Shown: piece by piece, positions 7,846 to 16,800 of the stretch
Layout: the number at the start of each line of letters is the position of its first letter
Position numbering within the stretch: position 1 is the stretch's first letter
DNA from: a virus
IMG/VR virus record: IMGVR_UViG_3300023110_000062
Span: 1-46,435 of that record
Length of the DNA stretch: 46,435 bases
Direction: 5' to 3' (one strand)
Translations under genes and position numbers: made by a program
Notes under the pieces: generated by a model
What the model saw: the letters and a program-made list of their open reading frames with translations, nothing else
The model's database searches: none
Told to the model about the DNA's origin: nothing

Positions 7846-8954
7846 GAGGCTTTGTCTACTTCGTAGAAATCAGATGCCTCGCCTTCGCGCTTATCAAACT
7901 TCTGGACAACTACTTCATCCATGAAGTCCATAACGTGCTGTTTGAACTCAGGATCGTTTTCTAGGATCTCAGCCCATTTGCTTGGCTGGAACTTCTTGGT
8001 GTAACCTTTGTGCTCAAAGGTGTACCAAGAGCCAGCAACCTGCATAAAGCCTTTGAGAGCATCAAACCAACTCTCTTCATCCTGAACACCAATCTTGTCG
8101 GTTCCCCATAGAATGCGGAAGGCACAAGTTCTGCCCTGTGTTCCAAAGCGCGACTTTTCAAGTTTTACCTTGACCTCCGACCCAATGCGGAATCCGTTTT
8201 CGTCGTCAACGAATGCTTTCTTACTCTTGCGACCTGTGAGCCAGATGCGTAGAGAGTAGGAGTAGTGCATTGCCTTACCACCGGGAGTAATGTAGGGGGT
8301 CGTCATGGCAATCTGACGAGCCATTGGTCCCTGTGGAATGTTGGTCTTCAACTGATTGAGGACAAGGAATGTTGCCTGCTTATCAGCAAGCGGGACAATC
8401 AACTTAGACATTCCCTTCGCAAGAATGCGTGCCTTGGTGGCAACTGAAGACTGCGGATTGAAGTCTCCTTCTACATCTGAGATAGAAGGCGTGAATGCGA
8501 GAGAGTCCCAAATGAAGAGCATCTTGTCGCTGGCTGCCGCAAGAATGTCTTCAATTGTCTCAAGCACAAACTCTACAGAAGGTGTCTGAATGTACATTAG
8601 GGAACTCAGATCGCAGCCTGCTTTCTCCAAGAATGTGGGGTCAATTGCAGACTCGGAATCAAAGTAAACGACACCGATTCCCATCTTCTGTGCGTTCGCT
8701 GCTACCTGTGCGGCAAGGAATGACTTTCCTGTTGCCTCAAGTCCAGCAAGTTCTGTTACCTTACCAACTGGGATTCCTCCCAACTTACCCTTACAGATAA
8801 TTGAATCAAGCCAGCGTGAACCTGTGGGGATCCATTCTTTGACTTCTGTTGGGTTATCTTCTCTTAGATCGTGTGCGACATCACGACCTGCTTTTTTATT
8901 TATCATCGCACGGAGGTCGTCCATAGAAACACGACCAGCCTTTGTTTTAGCCAT
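7842..8954 (-). CDS. uvsX: RecA/UvsX-type recombinase
   Basis: Strand-exchange ATPase for recombination-dependent replication and repair. The 370-aa protein has Walker A GLEATGKS at 71-78, the catalytic-Glu region YFDSESAIDP (about 97-106), Walker B LFIWDSL around Asp150, and the DNA-binding loop region ending ITPGGKAMHYSYSLRIWL, as in RecA/UvsX proteins. ATG 8954 has AAGGAG upstream. It has its own promoter with a perfect TATAAT and is separated from the preceding gene by a terminator. The nuclease promoter begins inside its stop codon. Length is between E. coli RecA and T4 UvsX; the gene name follows phage convention. Confidence 0.92.
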   Translation of the reverse strand: MAKTKAGRVSMDDLRAMINKKAGRDVAHDLREDNPTEVKEWIPTGSRWLDSIICKGKLGGIPVGKVTELAGLEATGKSFLAAQVAANAQKMGIGVVYFDSESAIDPTFLEKAGCDLSSLMYIQTPSVEFVLETIEDILAAASDKMLFIWDSLAFTPSISDVEGDFNPQSSVATKARILAKGMSKLIVPLADKQATFLVLNQLKTNIPQGPMARQIAMTTPYITPGGKAMHYSYSLRIWLTGRKSKKAFVDDENGFRIGSEVKVKLEKSRFGTQGRTCAFRILWGTDKIGVQDEESWFDALKGFMQVAGSWYTFEHKGYTKKFQPSKWAEILENDPEFKQHVMDFMDEVVVQKFDKREGEASDFYEVDKAS

Positions 8955-9021
8955 ATTGTTCTCCTTTTATTTAATTTTCTTTTCTTTATTTTCTTTAATT
9001 TTGGGACAAAGCCCAGCAGTA

Positions 9022-9050
9022 ATTATAACACAGAACAACCAAAAGAACAA
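9022..9050 (-). promoter_or_regulatory. Sigma70-type promoter for recA/uvsX
   Basis: TTGTTC (9045-9050), 17-bp spacer, perfect TATAAT (9022-9027) on the minus strand, just downstream of the terminator at 9058-9081. The leader to the ATG at 8954 is about 60 nt, A/T-rich and ends in an AAGGAG ribosome-binding site. Confidence 0.7.
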
Positions 9051-9052
9051 GC

Positions 9053-9081
9053 AAAAACCCCCACCTTTTTAGGGGTGGGGG
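9053..9081 (-). terminator. Rho-independent terminator after the 209-aa gene
   Basis: Minus strand CCCCCACC (9074-9081), 8-nt loop, GGTGGGGG (9058-9065), followed by TTTTTG. The 8-bp GC-rich stem with U-tract lies 13 nt past the stop of the 209-aa gene. Confidence 0.8.
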
Positions 9082-9094
9082 CGATTGACCAAAA

Positions 9095-9724
9095 TCAGAC
9101 TGCAAATAGCTTTCGTTGCTTTATTGAATGTAAGTCAAAGCAACAAAAAGTAGGAATATCTTTTCCGCTTTCTCTGTTATAAAATGTCATTCCTTTTACA
9201 AAATCAGACATTTTAAGATCTCTATAATTGGGCTCGTTAGCTTTAATCCAATTCTCAAGGGTTTGGCGGCGCACAAAGCGTCTTCCAACATCATTTGGTG
9301 AACCTTTAGACGGCATTTTGGATTTCGTTTTGAAGCGGCTGGAATTTTTATTCCAAAAAGCTCCAATATCCTGATTTGTGACTCCGACATCAGCAAAAGT
9401 TCTATGACTTTCGTTGATAAAAAAGCCCTGCTTTCCTCCTTCAAGTTCAACTTTTTGTATACCATCAATTTTGTAACGTACAGAGTTTTCTGATATTCCA
9501 AAGTAGTATCCAATCATTCTTGGAGTAAATGGACCAGCATTTGTTGCACCAGACTCTACTGCTTCTTGAAGATTTTCTTCACTTAAAAAAGTGTTTATAT
9601 CATTTTGAACAAAAGAAGAAAACGCATTTGTACTAAATTCGATTTCTAAATTATCAAAATTTACGCTGCTGTAACGCTTCTTTAAAGCGTCTAGCTTAGC
9701 TAGAGTTAGCTTTGTTTTTGACAT
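9095..9724 (-). CDS. Protein of unknown function, 209 aa, possible helix-turn-helix
   Basis: No family recognised. The segment FTPRMIGYYFGISENSVRYK (about residues 66-85) has the spacing of a helix-turn-helix, so a DNA-binding regulator or accessory replication protein is possible. The protein is basic towards the C-terminus (SRFKTKSKMPSKG, GRRFVRRQTLENW). It lies 12 nt after the SSB gene with a strong AAAGGAGG ribosome-binding site and ends at a terminator, so it is the last gene of the SSB unit. It looks more A/T-rich in codon choice than its neighbours, which may indicate separate acquisition. Confidence 0.7.
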   Translation of the reverse strand: MSKTKLTLAKLDALKKRYSSVNFDNLEIEFSTNAFSSFVQNDINTFLSEENLQEAVESGATNAGPFTPRMIGYYFGISENSVRYKIDGIQKVELEGGKQGFFINESHRTFADVGVTNQDIGAFWNKNSSRFKTKSKMPSKGSPNDVGRRFVRRQTLENWIKANEPNYRDLKMSDFVKGMTFYNRESGKDIPTFCCFDLHSIKQRKLFAV

Positions 9725-9736
9725 ACTATCCTCCTT

Positions 9737-10504
9737 TTAGCCAGCCATTAGTTCGTCAAAAGCCTTATCGACGCTTGACTTCTGGTTGTTGTTGTACTGG
9801 GTGGTCTCTCGTGAGCGGGACTCAGCAGAGCCATCACTTGACATCATGTTGTTGAGAATCGTCTCAACTTCTGCTGTGCTGTGACGGGTGAAAAGTCCGT
9901 CAATGTCAGGCATGTTCTGTAGCAGACCGGGGATTGCATCTGCGTCATCAAGAAGTCCGCTGGTGTTGCGGCGCATCTTCATGTTGGTCTGTGGATAAGC
10001 ACCGGGACGTGTTGGCTTGGTGTAAGTGATTGTAATGTCGGTGCCCTCACTAACATCAGTAATGTCGCCGTATTCTGGGTCAAGAATGTAGCCGAGAAGT
10101 AGTTCGTAAGCGGTCTTGCCGTAGCCATAGACCTTTACACCCTCGGACTCAAGACCGCGAACAATCACGGGCGAGAAGTAGCGAGTGCGAACAAAGAGAG
10201 ACTTTGCAAGCTTCTTGGTCTCCTCGTCGTTATTCTCGGTTCCATCACGCCAGAGTGTTGAAGCAAACTCACAGATTGGACAAGCCTCACCGAAGTTGCG
10301 CTTTGGACACATAACACCAGCGCGGTGTCCTTCAATGTTGTAGTGGAAGAAGACTTCCTTTAGCGGATCTCCATCCGCAGTTGGGACAATTCGGATGTCC
10401 GTGTCACCCTCGTCTGGCTTGAACCAGACAGAGGTCTTGTCGCTAGTTCCTTCTCCACGAAGTGCGGCTAGCTTCTTCCGCATTAGTTCCATGTTAATTC
10501 CCAT
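9737..10504 (-). CDS. 32: Single-stranded DNA-binding protein, T4 gp32 type
   Basis: Coats ssDNA at the fork and loads recombination and replication proteins. The start is ATG 10504, with AAGGAGATTATT just before it; a longer frame to 10627 runs through two promoters and is rejected. The 255-aa product begins MGINMELMRKKL, like the gp32 basic N-terminal cooperativity region, and has a zinc site His54-Cys66-Cys75-Cys78 (MCP...ACPICE) with spacing close to T4 gp32. The C-terminal tail is short and mildly acidic (SSVDKAFDELMAG), the usual protein-interaction region. Two sigma70-type promoters lie upstream, suggesting strong early expression. Confidence 0.88.
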   Translation of the reverse strand: MGINMELMRKKLAALRGEGTSDKTSVWFKPDEGDTDIRIVPTADGDPLKEVFFHYNIEGHRAGVMCPKRNFGEACPICEFASTLWRDGTENNDEETKKLAKSLFVRTRYFSPVIVRGLESEGVKVYGYGKTAYELLLGYILDPEYGDITDVSEGTDITITYTKPTRPGAYPQTNMKMRRNTSGLLDDADAIPGLLQNMPDIDGLFTRHSTAEVETILNNMMSSDGSAESRSRETTQYNNNQKSSVDKAFDELMAG

Positions 10505-10555
10505 AATAATCTCCTTGTGTTGGGCTATAGTATGATGAGCGTTCCTCACCATCTG

Positions 10556-10584
10556 AATGTAACACGCTCTCCAAGTCCTGTCAA
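10556..10584 (-). promoter_or_regulatory. Sigma70-type promoter P2 for the SSB gene
   Basis: TTGACA (10579-10584), 17-bp spacer, TACATT (10556-10561) on the minus strand, about 52 nt before the SSB start. Perfect -35 and optimal spacing. Confidence 0.7.
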
Positions 10585-10632
10585 GCGTATTTTCTTGGGG
10601 TATGTCTGAGAGCTTCCCCTTGCTCAAGTTAT

Positions 10633-10661
10633 AAAGTAACGTGATCAGCCTGTGCTGTCAA
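10633..10661 (-). promoter_or_regulatory. Sigma70-type promoter P1 for the SSB gene
   Basis: TTGACA (10656-10661), 17-bp spacer, TACTTT (10633-10638) on the minus strand. The -35 contains the TGA stop of the tubulin-like gene, the same arrangement as at the nuclease promoter. The 153-nt gap 10505-10657 holds this promoter, P2 and the SSB ribosome-binding site. Confidence 0.6.
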
Positions 10662-11509
10662 GTGGTTTTTTGTCCTTGAATGAAGTTTGTGTGAGCCACG
10701 CAGAATCCGAAGTCGCTTTCGTAGGGTGACTCGTAGATTCCATAAGTCACATTTTTGAATGCGTTTCGGGGTTTGTTTTTTAGGCTCTCGACCACTCGGG
10801 AATGGAGTTTTCCATCCGTTTCCAAGCGGCTACTGGCTATACATAAATAGTACGCTACGTCGCGATCTTCCTCTAATTTGTAATACCAATTTTCACTTAA
10901 TTTGTCTATCGAAACCATGCCTACAGAGCGGATTCTCTGCACTTCTGAAGGCTTCGTCAAGTTGCCTACGATCGGGGTTGTGTGATCAAACACATTGAGG
11001 TAGTGAACAGCGTAATAAATGCTCTTGTTAATAGCCTCAAAGTATTTTTTTATTGGGATCTCGCCTATTGTCTTCTCAATTGCTGGATTGGAGAAGATAG
11101 TGAAACTATTAAACAATCCAGAGCGGGCATACTCCTGTAGAATGCCGAAAATTGCTCTCTCTTGCAGCCGTAACTCTCCAATCAGTAGGTCTACGTCCGG
11201 TCTAATGTAGAAAATGTCTATCTTCTTGTCTCTTATCTGCTGTAGAATAGCAAGTGTGTAGTTTGCTGAGAATGATGACCCGCAAAGAAACACTTGAACC
11301 CTGTCTTGTATCGCTTCTTTCGTCTTATAAGAGGATAGTGTAGGTGCCTCTTCCTCACAATCCTCTGCTTTTGCTACTCTTGGTAGCTTTCTGGTGTACT
11401 TTGTGTTCTCCTGACCTTCCGAGAACAAAAAACAATTATATTCTTTATGATCCTCAAACAGAGAGACCACATTACAGCCTGCTTCGCCTATGCCTATCAG
11501 CGAAATCAT
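10658..11509 (-). CDS. Divergent tubulin/FtsZ-family protein
   Basis: The 283-aa protein follows the FtsZ/tubulin order of elements. Residues 3-13 (SLIGIGEAGCN) match the first glycine-rich nucleotide loop; VFLCGSSFSANYT (73-85) sits where FtsZ has its GGGTGTG loop but has lost most glycines; IFYIRPDVDLL (99-109) aligns with the VVTKPF strand; FTIFSNPAIEKTIG (136-149) aligns with the IPNDKLL region including the guanine-contacting Asn141; YFEAINKSIYYAVHYL (156-171) matches the following core helix; GNLTKPSEVQ (182-191) sits at the synergy loop but lacks the catalytic NxDxxD. GTPase activity may therefore be weak or absent. Its ATG overlaps the polymerase stop (ATGA). Homology was judged by eye only. 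Confidence 0.55.
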   Translation of the reverse strand: MISLIGIGEAGCNVVSLFEDHKEYNCFLFSEGQENTKYTRKLPRVAKAEDCEEEAPTLSSYKTKEAIQDRVQVFLCGSSFSANYTLAILQQIRDKKIDIFYIRPDVDLLIGELRLQERAIFGILQEYARSGLFNSFTIFSNPAIEKTIGEIPIKKYFEAINKSIYYAVHYLNVFDHTTPIVGNLTKPSEVQRIRSVGMVSIDKLSENWYYKLEEDRDVAYYLCIASSRLETDGKLHSRVVESLKNKPRNAFKNVTYGIYESPYESDFGFCVAHTNFIQGQKTT

Positions 11510-12696
11510 AATTTCAATTCCTTAAGTTTCCCATAGTTCTTTCCAGCCTTCACATTTGCCATAAAACTACCAAGTTTGTTGTTCTGGAAGATTTCTTTTA
11601 GTTGCGGAACAAGGTGTTTGTCTTCGTCGTGTAGATCCAGAACGATTTCGTCGTGAACAATGAACGCAACGTGTGACTTTGTGCCTCTCAAAGCCTTATC
11701 CAACTCAACAGCGCGGTCAAGTGTGAGATCTGCTGTCGTGCTCTGAATGAGATAGTTGAACGCTCGTCTCTCATCCACCTCAATCTCCCTCCCAAATGGA
11801 GTAGTAACCTTATTATCCTTGTAACTCTCGTTCAGAACCTTGTCTCGGTTGTAGACGGAACCATTGAGAGACATGTCGTTGTTGTTGTAGAACGCCGAGA
11901 AGAACATTACCTTGGCTTCGTCACGATCGACAGGTGTGCTAGCATAAAGATGCCGCATGTTCCAGTGGTGAATGTCTTCCTGTGGCTGCTGGTGTCCAGA
12001 CAGAGCCAAGAATGTTCGGATCTCCGCTCCATTGTAGTCAAGAGAGACAAACCAGTCGTTTGTTGGCTTGATTAGTTCTCGGAACTTGGACTTCAAGGTA
12101 AGGATTGGATTGCTTGTTCTATTGGTCGTCAGACGCCCTGTAACCGTTCCAAAAAGGTTATAGTCAACGTAGGGTGACTTACGATTTATGAGCATTTTGA
12201 TGTCTTCTCGGTCGCTTGTCGTAGTCATTAGATGGCGGCAGCCATCGGCGTTGATCTTGAGACGCTGATAGCGGATCTTGTGAAGCAATTTGTAGATACG
12301 ATCAAGATGATCGTAGTTCGCTGGTTTCTCATAAGTGTCGAAGACGTGTTGGGTAATCTTGTTACGAATCTCGCAGAACTCCATCAAGAAATCTGATGGG
12401 ACGAGATCAAAGAAGCAGTTATCATGCAGATTGATTTTAGCAATCTGAAATGATTTCAGGTATGCCTTGAAAGTCTTCTGTATTTCTGTCAACTCTCCCT
12501 TTAAATACTCAGGGCAGGCACTTTGGAGGTTATTACCTCCAGTATAAAGCCAAGCATATTCAATTCTGTCGTCCTGAACAGAGCCAGTGTACTTCCAAGT
12601 CTTGGTCAGTCCGCTAGGGATGCTGTCGAAATGAAGTTTTCCGTCAACATAAACACCGACACATTCTGACTTGTCGTCAAGTGTCTGGAAAATCAT
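11506..12696 (-). CDS. polA: Family A DNA polymerase (Pol I type), polymerase domain only
   Basis: Replicative polymerase candidate, 396 aa. Visible motifs: TVTGRLT (184-190); motif A SLDYNGAEIR with catalytic Asp220; motif B R258-x3-K262-x3-F266-x3-Y270; motif C VHDEIVLD with catalytic Asp349. Phe266 is equivalent to E. coli Phe762. The Gly that normally follows the motif B Tyr is replaced by Asn271. The first 100 residues do not resemble a 3'-5' exonuclease and there is no 5' nuclease domain; the latter is encoded separately at 6833-7798. T4-type phages usually carry a family B polymerase, so replication and virion modules have different ancestry here. The ATG overlaps the preceding virion gene by 4 nt. 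Confidence 0.88.
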   Translation of the reverse strand: MIFQTLDDKSECVGVYVDGKLHFDSIPSGLTKTWKYTGSVQDDRIEYAWLYTGGNNLQSACPEYLKGELTEIQKTFKAYLKSFQIAKINLHDNCFFDLVPSDFLMEFCEIRNKITQHVFDTYEKPANYDHLDRIYKLLHKIRYQRLKINADGCRHLMTTTSDREDIKMLINRKSPYVDYNLFGTVTGRLTTNRTSNPILTLKSKFRELIKPTNDWFVSLDYNGAEIRTFLALSGHQQPQEDIHHWNMRHLYASTPVDRDEAKVMFFSAFYNNNDMSLNGSVYNRDKVLNESYKDNKVTTPFGREIEVDERRAFNYLIQSTTADLTLDRAVELDKALRGTKSHVAFIVHDEIVLDLHDEDKHLVPQLKEIFQNNKLGSFMANVKAGKNYGKLKELKL

Positions 12697-13886
12697 GTGT
12701 CCTCTCGTAGTCTTTGTGCCTTAACAACATAACTCAAGGATCCTCGGTAGTCAAATGGTTGAGAGATAAAAATCTCAAACTGCCTTAGTGCTTCTCGTAT
12801 ATTTTTAGCACTTGACAAATTTACCACATCGGTTATAATCTGATCTTGAGTGGCTTGAAGGTGTTTTGTTTCTTCTTCTAAAAATCTTAATTTACAATAT
12901 AATTTAATAAAATAACTTTCATTATATAAATTATTAATTTGATCTATTGTATAATTTTTAGGATTAGTAATTTTAGCACCTCCAGAACACTCATCATAAC
13001 TCATTGTTGAATAAGATAAGGAATTATATAATGCTAATAATTGTTGCTTGAAAGTTTGATAGTAGTTATATTCAGTTCGTGTGTAAGCAAAAGTAATGAT
13101 TTCATCAGTTGAGTTATAACCATAGGTTGCTGCATAGGCTTGCATTGCCTCTGAGTCTAAGTCAGCAACTATTCTCCAAGGAGCCAACATATCTACCATA
13201 AAACCAAAAGAATTACAAGCATTTAGATAATACTCAAAGTTTGGAGAGTTTATAAATGCGTCTATTTTTTGTTGATCGTTCTCGTAAGATAAATCTGCTA
13301 TCTCAATTGTGATACCATTTGTCAACATAGGATTAAATTTACTTTTCATAAATCCTGTTTTTGTCAAAGGATAATGTGATAAAGAATTATTACAGAAACT
13401 TTCTACAAAATTAATAAATGTTTCAAAGTCGTAAATTTCAAAATTTCTTTGATTTCTAAAAGTCGTCATGCCCTGAATAAGTTGCGCAACATATTGAGAA
13501 TAGGCTGTATCATGTGTCTGGTAAGCATCAAATGCCTTTAAGTTTGTCAGATATGGATCATTAAGCCTAATACTTCGTATTTGTGTTGCTTTTTTAAACT
13601 GCCTACTTAAATCAAAAAAAGCATCGTGTACAAATCCCATGACTCTTAAGTTAGAACTAGCGCCATCTGTGTTTGCAATTCTTTTAAATACAGTTAAGGA
13701 ATCTCTTGCTTGCATAGATACAAAATTTCTATTTACTTTTCCATACATTAATTTTTCAGCAAAGTTGAAGTTAACTAAGCAAGAGTAATTTTGAGATATA
13801 TCAAAAAGAGTATCTTTATAAATTACAGTTTTATCATACAAATTTCTTGTGCTTTCATTATTTGATTCTTTATAGAAAAAAGACAT
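12693..13886 (-). CDS. Probable baseplate/virion protein, 397 aa
   Basis: No family recognised with confidence. The protein is rich in Asn, Tyr and Phe, with many aromatic residues and no membrane segment or signal peptide. It follows the 1,104-aa-frame hub-like gene after 3 nt and is coupled to polA by an ATGA overlap. Its position at the end of the tail block suggests a baseplate component. The coding sequence is clearly more A/T-rich (runs such as 12890-12960) than polA next to it, so the module boundary between virion and replication genes probably falls at 12.69 kb. Confidence 0.65.
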   Translation of the reverse strand: MSFFYKESNNESTRNLYDKTVIYKDTLFDISQNYSCLVNFNFAEKLMYGKVNRNFVSMQARDSLTVFKRIANTDGASSNLRVMGFVHDAFFDLSRQFKKATQIRSIRLNDPYLTNLKAFDAYQTHDTAYSQYVAQLIQGMTTFRNQRNFEIYDFETFINFVESFCNNSLSHYPLTKTGFMKSKFNPMLTNGITIEIADLSYENDQQKIDAFINSPNFEYYLNACNSFGFMVDMLAPWRIVADLDSEAMQAYAATYGYNSTDEIITFAYTRTEYNYYQTFKQQLLALYNSLSYSTMSYDECSGGAKITNPKNYTIDQINNLYNESYFIKLYCKLRFLEEETKHLQATQDQIITDVVNLSSAKNIREALRQFEIFISQPFDYRGSLSYVVKAQRLREDT

Positions 13887-13889
13887 ATT

Positions 13890-16800
13890 TTATTCCGCCT
13901 CTGATGCTGTGGAAGGGTCACCTGTTGTTGCAGCAGTTGTAGCAGCCGGTGCTGCGGTTGTACCACCGGCTGCAGTTGATGGACTGATACCAGCAGAGAA
14001 AACTGTGCATTTATTGACAGCCTCGGCGCCCACATCTTTACGCTTTGTTTTTATTTTGTTTTTCTCGTATGATCCATCTGCACTAGCCACCCATTGAGCA
14101 ATAATTTGTGTATTGCCATCACCGGGCTTGATTGAATTAGTGCTTTTTATAACCATTAGATAGCCGCCAATGCCATACTTTGTTAAATCTTCATCTGCAG
14201 CGACTGTTGGATCAAAGCCCTTTGGTTCAATATAAATCATAGTACCGGGAAAAGTCTGAGGATTGAAAAAAGTATCTATACTTGCATTGTAAACTTCTCT
14301 CAACTGTGTTAAACCATCATAGCCTTCTTGCTCAAACCTTGTTGTTTTTAAGTACGGTGCATCTGTTCTAGAAAGAACAATGTTTTTGACAATCCCTTTA
14401 TCCTCTCCTAAAGTGTAATGGAACACAGATCTATCTTCATCCACAGACCTAATTCCAGTGTAATCTTGTTCGGGTGAGGCTGACCCAGCATAAAATATAT
14501 TGTAATTTATCATATGTTCAATATCTAGTTGGTTTCTCGGATCGTTTTTTGGACCAGAAATTGCCAATATTGGATATGAATCCGCAGGATCTGCTTTTTT
14601 ATGATCAAAATAGTTTTTTTCCATACCTTTATTTATAATAAGAGTTGTTAAATCATCTTTTGAACCGCTTACTGGTGGTAAAACATTGTAAGCAGTTACC
14701 ACTGTATTATTTAACTTGACTTTTTTATACTTTGTTGAGCTTGGGCACTTAGAGGAGTTCAAAAATGTCAACAAAAGTTCCATTATTAATTCATGTACAA
14801 ACTTTGAAAACGGATAATTTGATAAGTTTCTTGTGTTTATTTTTGAATCTAGAAATGATAAAAAATAGTTAAGACTTATTGGGATATCCCCAAGCGAGCA
14901 ATTGATTGGCTGTGCAGCAGTATTATTTAAAATTAAATTTAAAGGACCAAGCAAAATTCTAGCTTTTTCAAACTGAAGTTTTCTAGTAATGATAGTATTT
15001 TTTGATTTATTAAAGGTTTCTCTTACACTTTCTATTACAGAATCTAATTTGCCGTCTCCACCCTGCTCTTTAATAAATTTAACATATTCAGATGTATCAA
15101 AAGTCTTGTTTTCTAAACTTTCGCTAATGTTATCCATTATTATTTCTAGTATGTCTCCAAGATAATAATATGTAAAAATTGAATCGCTACCTATAGGAGG
15201 CGCATCTGGCGTTGCAGGATTTGATCCATTTGTTTCAGGAGCAGGAGTAGGAGATCCTGAGGCTGCGGGGGCTGAGCCTTCCGAAGGTGTTACCGGAGGA
15301 GCAGGGGGAGGTGGAGGTCCATCTTCATACAAGTTGTATCCTGTGGGATTTTTGTACCACTTTATTAGCTCACTAGGAGGTATTGTAACAACTTTAGTTT
15401 TGCCTTTTTCTGTTAGGTTTTTGTGAATTGAAGCCAAAGATTCTCTTCTAGATTGAAGAACAAATTGCTCATCTGCTGCCGTAAAAGCCTTAAATTGTGG
15501 ATTTGTCTGTAGAGTACACCCTAGTTGTGAGAAGTGATCTAAAAACAACATTCTTATTTGTTTTTCAATTCCCATAGAACCAAAAATATCGTATTCTTGA
15601 GTTCCAAAATAATTTTCCATGTAGGCTTGGTAATCAATCGAAAAAGTCACTGCACCAGTATCATCAAAATCGAATGTATGATTCACAGCGTTTAAATACA
15701 TACTAATTGAAGAATCATAAAGTGCGTCTTTTACCGTTTCACCTAAAGTTCTGATTGTTTCTTTTGAAGCTCCAGCACCCCAGCCAGTTACAACTTTAAT
15801 TCTAAAATTTATAAGGTCAGCATTTTTTCTTTCTTCTTCTGTCGTAACTTTAGCAGGATTTATTGTCCCTGTTTTTAATGCCAAATCAATATATCTAAAT
15901 TTATTTCCGTTTCCATCATCTCTTTCTCGCAGTAAATCGGAGAAAGAAGTGGCATATAAAACCAGCTTCGCTGAAATTGATCTTTTAGCTCCGAAAGGAC
16001 TGATTCCATCATATACAAAATCAAAACTTTTCATACCAACACCAAGCCCACGACCGCCTTGTTGGTCTCCTCTTCTTGAAATAAAAGAATTTAAATCATT
16101 TGCCACATTAGTGTCAAAATTTATTGGTATCTGCTGATCTAAGCCTTTATCAGTTGGTATTACTTTATATAATTTTATACCCGGAACTATTGCTGAAAGA
16201 TCTTTTTCTCGTAAGCCAAATAAAGCCTTTTGGTTTTTACTAACTGCAAGTGAATTAATATAACCAAAACCAGAGCCTTTAGAACAAATTGGTCTGTTAC
16301 CAGATTTTTCGATATATGGCAAAGGTAAGGCTTCGTCTGGTTCAAGTCTTTTATCTACCAAATCTTTTAATATTGAAGTTATGTAACACTGCTCAAAAAA
16401 TACAACATCTTCTGAAAGTCGCTGCACCTCTGAAGCATCTGCCTGTTGCTGATTTTTCTCTGCATCGGCACGAGCAGCTTCTGACATCTTCTTAACTGCT
16501 GCTGCATCTCCTGCGGCAGCTTTAGCAGCAGTACCGTATCCTGTTGAACGCCCCTCGGCAGCAAATGCTATCCGCTCTGTATCAGTGAGACTTGATGAAG
16601 GCTTTGGGGAACCCAGACTTTTTACTGCCATTACATATTCTGTGTTATATTGACCGTCTGAGTAATTTAAAAGAAAGTTCCTTCTAGTGATATAAATATC
16701 AAAAATTTCTTTGACAAGCTTGGTGCTAAAAGTAGGATTTTTTGATTCTGCTTGTTCAAATAACGAGACAACTTTAAGCTCCAAAGGAGTTGTTGGCTCC

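Noticed and set aside
10505-10627. N-terminal extension of the SSB gene to 10627
   Set aside because: It runs through a sigma70 promoter, has no ribosome-binding site, and the conserved gp32-like start is at 10504 with AAGGAG.
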